From NCBI GenBank assembly GCA_028871345.1, contig JAGWNK010000009.1, positions 32,515-96,514 of the forward strand: DNA of 64,000 nt. Reading direction: 5' to 3'. The translations under genes and the position numbers were made by a program. Below, piece after piece: positions 32,369 to 41,136 of the stretch; within the stretch, counting starts at the first letter, position 1; each line of letters starts with the position of its first letter. The stretch comes from Alphaproteobacteria bacterium (GTDB lineage Bacteria; Pseudomonadota; Alphaproteobacteria; Micropepsales; Micropepsaceae). Below the pieces are notes generated by a model, which was not told the origin of the DNA, did no database searches, and saw nothing but the letters and a program-made list of their open reading frames with translations.

Positions 32369-33688
32369 ATGTCCATTGATGGCCCGTTAAGGCTGGACGC
32401 GCCAAAATTACACTTGAAGCGTGTGATTTGGCCGTATGCGGGCGTGGCGCCAAACCTGAATCAGCAGCTGGAGAATGCCGCGCGGGGAAAACTCTCCCGC
32501 CGGGAAGCGCTGGCGGTCCTCGAAGAGCGGACCCAGAGCAGCCAGGAGGAACTCGCACAACAGACGGACGCGGGCGACGACGTCCTAAACTATCTCGCTG
32601 CACACGGCGGTGTCGCGACGCGACGAGCAGTGGCCGCGAACGCGGCGGCCCCCGTCGGCGCCAACCAAATTCTGTCGGACGATGAGGACGATGACGTTCG
32701 TGCCGAGCTGGTTCGCAAGATTGTCCGGCTTATGCCGGACCTGACACGGGAAGAGGCGATCCATCTACGGACGATCTCGATCGAACTCCTCGAGAACCTG
32801 GCACGGGATCAGGCGCCGCGAGTCCGCGCCATCCTCGCCGACGAGATCAAGCATCTTGACTGCATTCCGAAATCGATCATTGACGTCTTGGCGCGCGACA
32901 TGGAGGAGATCGTCGCGGCGCCCATACTGGAATATTCTCCGCTCTTGTCCGACGAGGATCTGATCGAGATCATTGCCGGCGCTCGTGCCCAGCACGCCCT
33001 GGCAGCTATCGCAAGGCGCCAGCCTGTCAGCAGCGACGTCAGCGACGCCATTGTCGCCACACTGGATGTGCCGGCGGTTGCCGCATTGCTCGCCAATCCC
33101 AGGGCATCAATTCGCCAGGCGACGCTCGACAATCTGGTCGACGCCGCCTCGACGATCACGGCGCTTCACCATCCGCTGACCCTGCACGCCGATCTTTCGA
33201 CCCGCACGATCCGGCGGCTGGCCTCGTTTGTCGGTGCGGCATTGCTGGAAACGCTGGCGGCACGCAGCGGCCTGGATGACCGCACGCGACGGTATCTCGA
33301 CAAGCGCCTGCGCGAGCGGCTGCGCTTCGGCGACCGACCCGCGATGCAGCCTGCCGAAGCTACGGCGCAGTCCAGTGAAATCATCGACGAGAAATATCTC
33401 GATGAGGCGGCCAAGGCGGGCAACAGGGAAGCGATCATCCTGGGCCTGTCTGCGATCTCGCAGGTGCCGGCGCCGATCGTGAGGCGTATCCTCGAATCCC
33501 GTTCCGGGAAGGCGATCATCGCGCTCGTGTGGAAGGCGCGGCTCAATGTCCGCTTGGCAGTCAAGATTCAGAATTTTGTCATGCGACTCGATGCCAACGA
33601 GCGTGTCCCGGCCCGCAACGGCAACGATTTCCCGATGTCTGAAGACGAGATGCGCTGGCAACTGAACTATTTTGACGTCCCGGCGTAG
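32369..33688 (+). CDS. DUF2336-domain protein
   Basis: From the ATG at 32369 the 439-residue product consists of short repeated helical pairs like HEAT repeats, for example APRVRAILADEIKHL and NPRASIRQATLDNLVD. It contains segments typical of the alphaproteobacterial DUF2336 family, including LTREEAIHLRTISIELLENLARD and a C-terminal DEMRWQLNYFDV. Some relatives carry receiver-like or polar-localisation roles, but no biochemical function is established. No signal peptide is visible, so it is probably cytosolic. It is divergent from the HAD gene by 56 bases and overlaps the convergent DUF1036 gene by 22 bases. Confidence 0.8.
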   Translation: MSIDGPLRLDAPKLHLKRVIWPYAGVAPNLNQQLENAARGKLSRREALAVLEERTQSSQEELAQQTDAGDDVLNYLAAHGGVATRRAVAANAAAPVGANQILSDDEDDDVRAELVRKIVRLMPDLTREEAIHLRTISIELLENLARDQAPRVRAILADEIKHLDCIPKSIIDVLARDMEEIVAAPILEYSPLLSDEDLIEIIAGARAQHALAAIARRQPVSSDVSDAIVATLDVPAVAALLANPRASIRQATLDNLVDAASTITALHHPLTLHADLSTRTIRRLASFVGAALLETLAARSGLDDRTRRYLDKRLRERLRFGDRPAMQPAEATAQSSEIIDEKYLDEAAKAGNREAIILGLSAISQVPAPIVRRILESRSGKAIIALVWKARLNVRLAVKIQNFVMRLDANERVPARNGNDFPMSEDEMRWQLNYFDVPA

Positions 33689-34668
33689 GTGCTCGACGCC
33701 AATCCGTTTTCCGATACATGCGCGGCATAGCCGGCCGCTCCCTGAATATTGGTGACGGCAAACCCCGCTTCAGTCAGCCCGCGGGCAGCGCAGTGGCCAC
33801 GGCCCTGGACTTCAAATTCGATGGTCGTGACGCAGAATTTCTCGTCTCCGCTGACAAGGGCGGGACTCTTGCCGATCTCGACGCGAAGGTAGACCGGGGT
33901 GCTCGCCACGGGTTCGGAGATCATGTGAGCGCAGCCCCCTGCCGCGACCGCCCACCACCCACGCGAAACAAAAACGTTGTTCTTCTTGAATGCGATCGCG
34001 GCCCACACCGGTTTCGGCGTGTCATTGCAGACGGAATATCCGCTGGGCGCCGCGGCCCGTGATGCCGCCGTCTCCAGTGCATCGAACAACGCGGCCTTGT
34101 CCGCGTTAGCAGGAAGATGCAGGCGCTTGCGGAACTGCGCGAGGGCGGCTTCGAACGACTTGGTCGACACCGTGTCGCGCGTGCCCAGATCGCTCAGAAG
34201 ACGGCGAAGGCCGGCGTGTTCAGCATTTTGCATGGAATCGAGATCTGGGGACTCCCGAAATGTCGCTGTCCAGGAGCGCATATGATGTGTATCCAGAGGC
34301 GCGAAGGACAGCGGAAAGGAGTCGGGGACCGGACAGCGCGTGATGATCTGCGGCAGGCTCAGCACAAAATTCGTATCCTTGACGCAGAAGTCGGTCGTGC
34401 CGCTCCAGGCACGCTGTGGTCCTGCGTGCGCTGTCGAGCTGCGGGCGTAGAGATAATAGGCGCGCGCGGCGAGGTCGCCGTCGATGGCCGTGCGGCACTG
34501 GCCGGGCACGATGCGCGTCCAGCCCTGCGTGGTAATATCCTGGGACAGCGTGGCCGTAGCCGCATAAACCACGTAACCGGTGCGGTTGCACAGCCGCAAG
34601 GAGGCCGCAGCGGGCGTGGCGGCAATCAGCGCGGCGACGAGCGCCGCGACCGGGACAAGCGCACGCAT
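33667..34668 (-). CDS. Secreted protein with two DUF1036 domains
   Basis: A signal peptide ([22 protein letters not shown]) precedes two copies of DUF1036. Copy one is at about residues 24-115, with LRLCNRTGYVVYAAT and GWTRIVPGQCRT. Copy two is at about residues 212-310, with YSVCNDTPKPVWAAIAF and SRGWWAVAAGGCAHM. Each copy has the N-C-N Cys pattern of this periplasmic family, whose role is unknown. The linker (residues 120-205) is helical. The ATG at 34668 overlaps the argB stop (TGATG), so the gene is translationally coupled to argB. Confidence 0.8.
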   Translation of the reverse strand: MRALVPVAALVAALIAATPAAASLRLCNRTGYVVYAATATLSQDITTQGWTRIVPGQCRTAIDGDLAARAYYLYARSSTAHAGPQRAWSGTTDFCVKDTNFVLSLPQIITRCPVPDSFPLSFAPLDTHHMRSWTATFRESPDLDSMQNAEHAGLRRLLSDLGTRDTVSTKSFEAALAQFRKRLHLPANADKAALFDALETAASRAAAPSGYSVCNDTPKPVWAAIAFKKNNVFVSRGWWAVAAGGCAHMISEPVASTPVYLRVEIGKSPALVSGDEKFCVTTIEFEVQGRGHCAARGLTEAGFAVTNIQGAAGYAAHVSENGLASSTYAGTSK

Positions 34669-35594
34669 CACTCGGTAGTAATGAGCGTTCCCGCGCCATG
34701 CGGCGTGAAAAGCTCGAGCAGCAGGACGTGCGGGATGCGCCCGTCGAGGATTACTGCGGCACTGACGCCGCCCTCGACCGCCTCGATGGCCGTCTCGATC
34801 TTGGGGATCATGCCGCCCGAGATCGTCCCGTTGGCGATCAGGTTGCGGGCCTCGCGCACCGACAGTTTGGAGATGAGCTTGCCGTCCTGGTCGAGCACGC
34901 CTTCCACGTCGGTGAGCAGCACGAGTCGCTCGGCGCGCATGGTGCCGGCGACCGCGCCCGCTATCGTGTCGGCGTTGATGTTGTAGGACTCGCCGCGGCG
35001 ACCCACGCCTACCGGCGCGATGACCGGGATCAGACGTGACTTGATGAAGGTGTGCAGCACTTCCGGATTGATCTTTTCCGGCTCACCCACGAAGCCGAGG
35101 TCCACAGGCTTCGATTCCTGCGTCAGGGGGTCGATCTTCATGCGTTCGAGCTTGCGGGCGATAACGAGGTTGCCGTCCTTGCCTGACAGGCCCACCGCGT
35201 GGCCGCCGGCGGCAGCGATACCGGTGACGATCTGTTTGTTGATGGCGCCGGTCAGCACCATTTCGACGACTTCCATCGCCGCCTGGTCGGTTACCCGCAG
35301 CCCGTCGATGAAGGTCGAAGGAATGGCAAGCCTCTTCAGCATGGCGCCGATCTGCGGCCCGCCCCCGTGCACGATGACCGGCTCCATGCCCGTCTGCTTC
35401 ATCAATACGATGTCCTGGGCGAAATCTTCGGTGACGCCGCCGGTCATGGCGTTGCCGCCGAACTTCACGACGATGACCTTGCCGTCGTATTGCAGGATGT
35501 AGGGCAATGCCTCGACCAGAATGCGGGCGGTTGAGCGCCACCGCGCCAGCGAGCGCAGATTGCGGTCCTGACCGGAATCGTCTTGAAGAGCCAT
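34668..35594 (-). CDS. argB: Acetylglutamate kinase
   Basis: ArgB (308 residues from the ATG at 35594) phosphorylates N-acetylglutamate in arginine synthesis. The amino-acid-kinase fold shows [12 protein letters not shown] (phosphate-binding Lys and glycines), [11 protein letters not shown], the LSGKDGNL loop, [12 protein letters not shown] and [11 protein letters not shown]. The N-terminal helix [10 protein letters not shown] is the extension that forms the arginine-sensitive hexamer in regulated ArgB proteins, so feedback inhibition is likely. A TTG 18 bases upstream is a weaker start. It lies between engB and the DUF1036 gene on one leftward transcript. Confidence 0.95.
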   Translation of the reverse strand: MALQDDSGQDRNLRSLARWRSTARILVEALPYILQYDGKVIVVKFGGNAMTGGVTEDFAQDIVLMKQTGMEPVIVHGGGPQIGAMLKRLAIPSTFIDGLRVTDQAAMEVVEMVLTGAINKQIVTGIAAAGGHAVGLSGKDGNLVIARKLERMKIDPLTQESKPVDLGFVGEPEKINPEVLHTFIKSRLIPVIAPVGVGRRGESYNINADTIAGAVAGTMRAERLVLLTDVEGVLDQDGKLISKLSVREARNLIANGTISGGMIPKIETAIEAVEGGVSAAVILDGRIPHVLLLELFTPHGAGTLITTE

Positions 35595-35620
35595 CTCACG
35601 CGCCTCTGGCAATCGCGGCC

Positions 35621-36247
35621 TTATAGCCCAAAGCCTGCGAGCGCTGCCAGATGGGCGCGCAAAGCATCCAGTCCCAGCGACTTTTGGGCCGACGTGGAGA
35701 AAATTTCAGGGTAGGCGGCGGTGTGGCGGGACGCTTCGGCCTGCGCTGCGGCTTCCGCCGAGTCCCGTTCGGGCGTTGCAGCGGCGTCGATCTTGGTCAA
35801 GGTCAGACAATAGGAAACCGCCGCTTTGTCCAGGAGCTCCATCACCGCGCGATCTACGTCCATGGGGCCGCGACGAGCGTCGAGCAGAAGGATAACCCTC
35901 TTGAGGTTCGCGCGCCCGCGCAGGTATGAAAAGATGAGGCTCTGCCACTCGGCCGCCAACGATTTCGACGCCTTGGCGTAACCATATCCGGGCAGATCGA
36001 CCAGCATCAGTCGTCCGCCCAGGTTGAAGAAGTTGAGTTCTCGCGTGCGCCCCGGCGTCTGCGATACGCGCGCCAGCGCTTTGCGTCCGGTAAGCGCGTT
36101 GATAAGGCTCGACTTGCCTGCATTCGAGCGCCCGGCGAAGGCGGTCTCGGGCAGACCCTGCGGTGGCAGGCTCGCTATGTCGCCGGTCCCCCAAGCGAAG
36201 TCACAGGGTCCGCAAAAAAGCTTACGTGCCTCTTCGCCGTCGCTCAC
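35621..36247 (-). CDS. engB: Ribosome biogenesis GTPase EngB (YihA/YsxC)
   Basis: EngB (208 residues) is an essential TRAFAC GTPase for large-subunit assembly. G1 is [11 protein letters not shown]2 includes PGRTREL, G3 is DLPGYGYA with the family-specific tyrosines, G4 is LTKID and G5 is TSAQKS. The GTG at 36247 overlaps the yidC stop (GTGA), consistent with coupling. It is cytosolic. The order yidC-engB-argB is usual in this class. Confidence 0.95.
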   Translation of the reverse strand: MSDGEEARKLFCGPCDFAWGTGDIASLPPQGLPETAFAGRSNAGKSSLINALTGRKALARVSQTPGRTRELNFFNLGGRLMLVDLPGYGYAKASKSLAAEWQSLIFSYLRGRANLKRVILLLDARRGPMDVDRAVMELLDKAAVSYCLTLTKIDAAATPERDSAEAAAQAEASRHTAAYPEIFSTSAQKSLGLDALRAHLAALAGFGL

Positions 36248-38034
36248 GCGTCTCTCTTGAAAAGCCGGAGCAGGAAGGCCGGCGGCTTCAGGTTTTCGAA
36301 CAGATGAATAGGCACGCCTTCACGCTTCATCATCATCGCCTGCTGGCCGGTCGAGAGGATGTTGTTCCACGTGTAGTAGATCACGAGCCCCGACGGGAAC
36401 GCCGAGAACATGAAGGTCATGATCAACGGCATGAGCGCGAACATCTTTGCCTGCATCGGATCGGTCGGAGCGGGGTTCATCTTGGTTTGAACCCACTGCG
36501 TGATGCCCATGAGAATCGGCCAGATTCCGACCGAGAGGACGGCAGGGATGAACGCCGGCACGTGATAGGGGAGGAGCCCGAACAGGTTGATGAACGATGT
36601 CGGATCGGGCGCCGACAAGTCCTTGATCCAGCCCCAGAACGGCGCGTGATACATCTCGATGGTGACAAACATCACCTTGTAGAGCGAGAACAAGATGGGA
36701 ATCTGGATGACCATCGGCAAGCAGCCGGTCAGCGGGTTCACTTTTTCCCGCCGGTAGAGTTCCATCATCTCCTGCTGCTGCTTTTGCGGATCATCGGCGT
36801 GGCGCTGCTTTATGCGCTCCATTTCCGGCTGAACCTTCTTCATCTTGCTCATCGATTTGAACGAGGCATTGGCCAGCGGATAAAGCAGCAGGCGGATGAA
36901 GATGGTGGCCACGATGATGGCGAGGCCGAAGTTGCCGAGATAGCGGTTGAGATGGTCGAGCAGCCAGAACAGCGGCTGCGTCAGGACAATGAACCAGCCC
37001 CAGTCGACCGCGTAATCGAAACGCTCGATGCCGAGATTGTGCTCGTATGTCCTCAGGATGTCGACGACCTTGGCGCCGGCAAACAGCCGCTGCGTAGCGG
37101 TGATCGTGCCGCCCGGCGACAGATGACGTTCCCCGAGCGTGTAGTTCGCCTGATACGATTTGCCGTCGCCGTAGGGCGTGGCGCGGAAGGTTCCGTCGAA
37201 CTTCTCGTTCTGCGGGGGCACTACCGCCGCCATCCAGTACTTGTCGGTGATCCCGAGCCAGCCGCCTGTTGAGCCGAAACTCTCCGGTGGCTTGTTGTCC
37301 TTGTCGAAATCCTTGTAGGTCGGGTCCTTCAGTTCGCCGTTGGCGATGCCGACGAAGCCTTCGTGCAGCACCCAGTAGGTCTGGTGCGCCTGCACGCCGT
37401 CCCGCACCACCAGGCCGTAGGGATAAAGGTCGATCGGCGCGCCAGATTTCTCAGTCACATTATCTGTGATGGTGAACATGTATTCGTTGTCCACCGAGAT
37501 CGTGCGCGTGAACACGAGCCCCTGTCCGTTGTCCCAGGTCAGCGTGACGGGATTGCCGGGCGACAGGACGCCGCCTTTGGCTAGGCTCCAGGGCGTGTTG
37601 TCGTCGGGCAAGGCGACTTTGCCGGTCGAGGTCCAGCCGAACTGAGCGAAATAGGGGTAGCTCGTTCCCGAGGGCGCCAGAAGTTCGATCTCAGGACTCT
37701 TGGCTTCGACGGTTTCATGATAGTGCCGCAACCTCAGATCGTCGAAACGCGCTCCTTTGAGGCGCAAGGAGCCTTCGACCGTGGGCGTACGGATGACGAC
37801 ACGCGGGCCGCCCTGCTCCAAAGCTTGTCGCCGCGATAGATGCACGGGCTGGTTGCTCGCTGCCTGGGGAGCCGCGACGCTGGTTGGTGTCTCCGTCCTC
37901 TTCTGTACCTGCGCCTGGCGTGCCTGTTGCGCTTCCATGGCCTTCTGTTGCGGTTGACCGACGAAGACCCACCAGGCCAACATCAAGAGGCCCGAGAGAA
38001 GAACGGCGATAAAGAGATTGCGACTATCGTTCAT
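36244..38034 (-). CDS. yidC: Membrane protein insertase YidC
   Basis: YidC (596 residues from the ATG at 38034) inserts and folds inner-membrane proteins, alone or with SecYEG. The N-terminal helix NLFIAVLLSGLLMLAWWVFV is followed by a large periplasmic beta-supersandwich domain (about residues 65-345). The conserved C-terminal insertase core has transmembrane segments including FGLAIIVATIFIRLLLYPLA, where Arg is the hydrophilic-groove residue, and a cytoplasmic hairpin with QKQQQEMMELYRRE. Later blocks are PLTGCLPMVIQIPILFSLYK and MPLIMTFMFSAFPSGLVIYY. The basic tail fits ribosome binding. An upstream in-frame Met at 38082 is unlikely. Confidence 0.95.
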   Translation of the reverse strand: MNDSRNLFIAVLLSGLLMLAWWVFVGQPQQKAMEAQQARQAQVQKRTETPTSVAAPQAASNQPVHLSRRQALEQGGPRVVIRTPTVEGSLRLKGARFDDLRLRHYHETVEAKSPEIELLAPSGTSYPYFAQFGWTSTGKVALPDDNTPWSLAKGGVLSPGNPVTLTWDNGQGLVFTRTISVDNEYMFTITDNVTEKSGAPIDLYPYGLVVRDGVQAHQTYWVLHEGFVGIANGELKDPTYKDFDKDNKPPESFGSTGGWLGITDKYWMAAVVPPQNEKFDGTFRATPYGDGKSYQANYTLGERHLSPGGTITATQRLFAGAKVVDILRTYEHNLGIERFDYAVDWGWFIVLTQPLFWLLDHLNRYLGNFGLAIIVATIFIRLLLYPLANASFKSMSKMKKVQPEMERIKQRHADDPQKQQQEMMELYRREKVNPLTGCLPMVIQIPILFSLYKVMFVTIEMYHAPFWGWIKDLSAPDPTSFINLFGLLPYHVPAFIPAVLSVGIWPILMGITQWVQTKMNPAPTDPMQAKMFALMPLIMTFMFSAFPSGLVIYYTWNNILSTGQQAMMMKREGVPIHLFENLKPPAFLLRLFKRDA

Positions 38035-38041
38035 CGTATTC

Positions 38042-38299
38042 CTATCGGGGTGGAACCGGATCGTAGCCGTGCGATCCGCCAAGCCAGGTCAGCGGATGAC
38101 AGCGCGACAAGCGGCGGGCGGCCAGGAACAAGCCCTTCAGCGGTCCGTGCATGCGCAGGGCTTCGATCGCATATTGTGAGCAGGTCGGCGTGAAGCGGCA
38201 GGATGGCGGCAGCATGGGCGACAAGAGGAGCCGGTAGGCCTGGATGGGCGCGACCAGGATCGCGATGATTGCCTGCCGCAGATGTTCACGAAGGCTCAC
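38042..38299 (-). CDS. yidD: Membrane protein insertion efficiency factor YidD
   Basis: The 85-residue protein has the YidD signature [15 protein letters not shown] with its paired Cys, then [19 protein letters not shown] and the C-terminal [10 protein letters not shown]. An amphipathic N-terminal helix ([19 protein letters not shown]) associates with the inner membrane, where YidD aids insertion. It overlaps rnpA by 14 bases and precedes yidC by 7 bases, the standard arrangement. Confidence 0.95.
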   Translation of the reverse strand: MSLREHLRQAIIAILVAPIQAYRLLLSPMLPPSCRFTPTCSQYAIEALRMHGPLKGLFLAARRLSRCHPLTWLGGSHGYDPVPPR

Positions 38300-38672
38300 G
38301 GGTAACTCCCGCCGTGTTCAGCTTCAGATGGGCAGCCGCGACCGCGGCTGCAAGATCCTTGAGGAGATCGTCGAAAGGCCGGGTGAGCGTGCTCGGCCTT
38401 GCAACCAGAACATAGTCGGTGCCTTCCCGACCCGAAAGGGGCAGAACGGCGGCTGCCGCCGCGCGAAGACGGCGTTTGGCACGGTTGCGTTGCACGGCAC
38501 CCCCTACCTTCCGACTCGCGGTGAATCCGACCCGCAAATGCCCGGGTTTTGCGCTAGGACGCGGTGTAGGGCAGGCCTCAAGAGTCAATCCCGGGTTCAC
38601 TTTGCGAACGCCTCGCTGGGCGCGCAGGAAATCGGCTCTGGACTTCAGGCGATCGGCCAGCAGCCGAGCCAT
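38286..38672 (-). CDS. rnpA: Ribonuclease P protein component
   Basis: RnpA (128 residues from the ATG at 38672) assists the catalytic RNA in 5' maturation of tRNA. The family core is [22 protein letters not shown], where the Arg-rich motif RNRAKRRLR contacts the RNA. The preceding region [13 protein letters not shown] matches the N-terminus. The rnpB RNA is not in this window. It starts 20 bases after the rpmH stop. Confidence 0.93.
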   Translation of the reverse strand: MARLLADRLKSRADFLRAQRGVRKVNPGLTLEACPTPRPSAKPGHLRVGFTASRKVGGAVQRNRAKRRLRAAAAAVLPLSGREGTDYVLVARPSTLTRPFDDLLKDLAAAVAAAHLKLNTAGVTREPS

Positions 38673-38691
38673 GGCCGTGCAAGGCAACGTC

Positions 38692-38826
38692 TCAGGCCGA
38701 CAGCTTCTTGCGGCCGTGAAGGCGCCGGCGCGACAGGATCTGGCGACCTGATTTCGTGGCCATACGGGCGCGGAAACCGTGGCGGCGCTTGCGCACGATC
38801 TTGGACGGCTGGTAGGGGCGCTTCAT
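38692..38826 (-). CDS. rpmH: 50S ribosomal protein L34
   Basis: A 44-residue frame from the ATG at 38826 encodes [17 protein letters not shown] and ends [12 protein letters not shown]. This is the complete L34 sequence, very rich in Arg and Lys. It binds 23S rRNA in the large ribosomal subunit. It is the first gene of the leftward rpmH-rnpA-yidD-yidC-engB-argB run and has a strong promoter about 35 bases upstream. Confidence 0.97.
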   Translation of the reverse strand: MKRPYQPSKIVRKRRHGFRARMATKSGRQILSRRRLHGRKKLSA

Positions 38827-38855
38827 GTCTGGTCTCCGGCCCAAAAAGAGCCGGG

Positions 38856-38884
38856 TTTCTAAGCACTGTGTTCTAGGCTGTCAA
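38856..38884 (-). promoter_or_regulatory. Sigma-70-type promoter of rpmH
   Basis: On the minus strand TTGACA (38884-38879) is a perfect -35 box, followed after exactly 17 bases by TAGAAA (38861-38856) as the -10 box. The expected start lies about 20-25 bases upstream of the rpmH ATG. Strong vegetative expression of the whole cluster is expected. Confidence 0.75.
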
Positions 38885-38949
38885 TGCGAGGGGCGAGGCA
38901 GCGGCCAACCTCTGTTTTTCCGAGCCCGAATAGGGCTTTATGGCACCCC

Positions 38950-40368
38950 ATGCGAGTCGGCACGAAGGCGCTCCTGAAGGGGATTTGGGGCCTGGCGGCG
39001 CAAAGCCTGTCCGGCCGGCTGCTCTTGTTGACCCTGCTCTATGCCCTGGCCAGCGAGGTCCTGATTTTCGTGCCGGCCATCGGGCTCTACCACCGTGAAC
39101 TGCTCGACGACCACATTTTGTCGGCCGAATTGGCGATCATGCCGTTCACGGAACCAGGGGGACAAAACCTCTCCCGGGACCTGCGCGAAGAGCTCCTGAA
39201 ACATGCCAATGCCGACGCCGTGGTGCTCAAACGGGCCGATAGGCGCGATTTCTTTCAGGTCGGCGCCATGCCCTGGCACATCGATCGCACCATAGACCTC
39301 ACCACCGACACGTTTCTCGCGGACATGGTCAACGCCGTTAACAGTCTGACCAGCGGTGGCGCCCGCACGCTCTATGTCGTCGCTCCGACCCAGATCCGCG
39401 ACGCCCAGTCGATCGGGATCATCCTTGGCGAGGCACCGATCCGCGACGCCCTTGTGCTCTATGCCAGGCGCATGGTCGGCGCTTCGCTATTCATTTCGGC
39501 ACTCACGGCCTCGCTGGTGTTTGTGAGCCTCTACGTGTTCGTCGTACGGCCCATGCGGCGCATCACGCTGGCGATGGCGGATTTCCACGAGAATCCCGAG
39601 GACGCTGCTCGAATCCACACCGCCACGCGCCGCGCCGACGAAATTGGCGTCGCCGAGCGCGAACTCGCAGCCATGCAGCGCGATGTGCACGGCTTTTTGC
39701 GCCAGAAGACGAGGTTGGCGGCGCTCGGTGCCGCGGTGGCGCGCATCCAGCACGATCTGCGTAACATTCTCGCCAACGCCCAGTTGGCATCCGATCGGTT
39801 GGCGATCAGCGAGGACCCGGCGGTGAAGCGCCTGGCGCCGAGGCTCGTTACCTCCATCGACCGAGCCATCACCTTAGCGACCACCATTCTGCAATACGGC
39901 CGCGCCGACGAGGCACCGCCACAGCGCACGGTCTTTGGCCTGCACGACCTTGCCGACGATGCGGCCCGCACCGCGCTCGATCCGACCGGATCGGTCGTGC
40001 ATCTCCATAATCAGATCGAACCGAACCTGACGATCGAGGCCGATCGCGAGCAGTTGTTCCGCGTGATCTTGAACCTCGTGCGCAATGCTGCCGAGGCCCT
40101 GGCCGCGGGCGGCGGGATCATCACTCTGCAGGCCATGCGTCTCGAAAACCGGGTTGAAATCGATGTAACAGATAGCGGCCCGGGGATCTGCGATGCGGTC
40201 GTGACAAAGTTATTTCAGCCGTTTGTCTCTGCCGGTCGCCCGGCTGGAACAGGGCTTGGGCTGGCCATCGCTCGCGACCTTGTCCGCGGTCATGGAGGTG
40301 AGCTCAGGCTTGTCTCAACCGGCCCAGACGGCACGGTGTTTCGCATCATCATTCCCGACAGGAATTGA
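38950..40368 (+). CDS. Membrane sensor histidine kinase
   Basis: From the ATG at 38950 the 472-residue protein has two membrane helices (about residues 22-46 and 177-199) flanking a periplasmic sensor domain of about 130 residues. A HAMP-like segment follows (about 199-250). The dimerisation box is ARIQHDLRNILANAQ with phospho-acceptor His268. The ATPase domain has the N box LVRNAAEAL, G1 DSGPGI, and G2 GTGLGLAI. It would autophosphorylate and pass phosphate to a receiver, but no response regulator gene is adjacent. The Met at 38884 is less likely because it only adds a basic stretch. The tam gene follows 3 bases later. Confidence 0.9.
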   Translation: MRVGTKALLKGIWGLAAQSLSGRLLLLTLLYALASEVLIFVPAIGLYHRELLDDHILSAELAIMPFTEPGGQNLSRDLREELLKHANADAVVLKRADRRDFFQVGAMPWHIDRTIDLTTDTFLADMVNAVNSLTSGGARTLYVVAPTQIRDAQSIGIILGEAPIRDALVLYARRMVGASLFISALTASLVFVSLYVFVVRPMRRITLAMADFHENPEDAARIHTATRRADEIGVAERELAAMQRDVHGFLRQKTRLAALGAAVARIQHDLRNILANAQLASDRLAISEDPAVKRLAPRLVTSIDRAITLATTILQYGRADEAPPQRTVFGLHDLADDAARTALDPTGSVVHLHNQIEPNLTIEADREQLFRVILNLVRNAAEALAAGGGIITLQAMRLENRVEIDVTDSGPGICDAVVTKLFQPFVSAGRPAGTGLGLAIARDLVRGHGGELRLVSTGPDGTVFRIIIPDRN

Positions 40369-40371
40369 GCC

Positions 40372-41136
40372 ATGGCATGGGATCCCGGCGCCTATCTCTC
40401 CTTCGGCTCCGAGCGCACGCGGCCTGCGCTCGAACTTCTCGACCGCGTCCTTGTGGACAAGCCGTCGATCGTGGTCGACCTGGGGTGCGGACCTGGAAAT
40501 TCGACGGCGCTGCTGGCGGCGCGCTGGCGCGACGCGTGGATCGAAGGCGTCGATTCCTCGCCCGAGATGCTCTCGGAAGCACGCCTGACCGTCCCTGGCG
40601 TGCAATGGACCGAGGCGGACATCGCTCAGTGGCGGCCGCGCGAGAGCCCTCACGTGATCTTTTCGAACGCGGTCCTTCAATGGGTGGCTGACCACGCCGA
40701 CCTTCTACCGCGCCTGATGTCGTACGTGGCGCGCGGCGGCGCGCTCGCTTTTCAAGTCCCCTGCAATTTCGGCGAGCCGAGCCACGTCATCGTCCGCGAT
40801 ATCGCGCGGCATGGTCCCTGGGCAGGCGCGCTCGACGCGGTTCGCGAGAAAGGCGATGTGCTCGCGGCTGCGGACTATTACGACATTCTCGAACCGCAGG
40901 CGTCTCACCTGGATATTTGGGAAACAACATATCTGCAGGTGCTCGACGGCGAAGACGCCGTCTTCCGATGGGTCAGCGGCACGTCCCTGCGCCCGCTGCT
41001 CCAGGCGCTTGACGGCACTCAGCGTGAAGCCTTCCGCGATGAATGCAAGCGCCGCCTCGCGACAGCCTACCGCCAACGGCCCTCTGGCAGGACGCTCTTC
41101 CCGTTCCGCCGCTTGTTCGTCGTCGCCCGCCGCTAA
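40372..41136 (+). CDS. tam: Trans-aconitate 2-methyltransferase
   Basis: The 254-residue SAM-dependent enzyme begins MAWDPGAYLSFGSERTRPA and has motif I DLGCGPGNST (about residues 37-46), VDSSPEM in motif II and IFSNAVLQWVADH in the motif IV region. These blocks match Tam, which methylates trans-aconitate, a spontaneous inhibitor formed from cis-aconitate. It is cytosolic. It begins just after the histidine kinase stop and overlaps the convergent ggt stop by 4 bases. Confidence 0.9.
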   Translation: MAWDPGAYLSFGSERTRPALELLDRVLVDKPSIVVDLGCGPGNSTALLAARWRDAWIEGVDSSPEMLSEARLTVPGVQWTEADIAQWRPRESPHVIFSNAVLQWVADHADLLPRLMSYVARGGALAFQVPCNFGEPSHVIVRDIARHGPWAGALDAVREKGDVLAAADYYDILEPQASHLDIWETTYLQVLDGEDAVFRWVSGTSLRPLLQALDGTQREAFRDECKRRLATAYRQRPSGRTLFPFRRLFVVARR

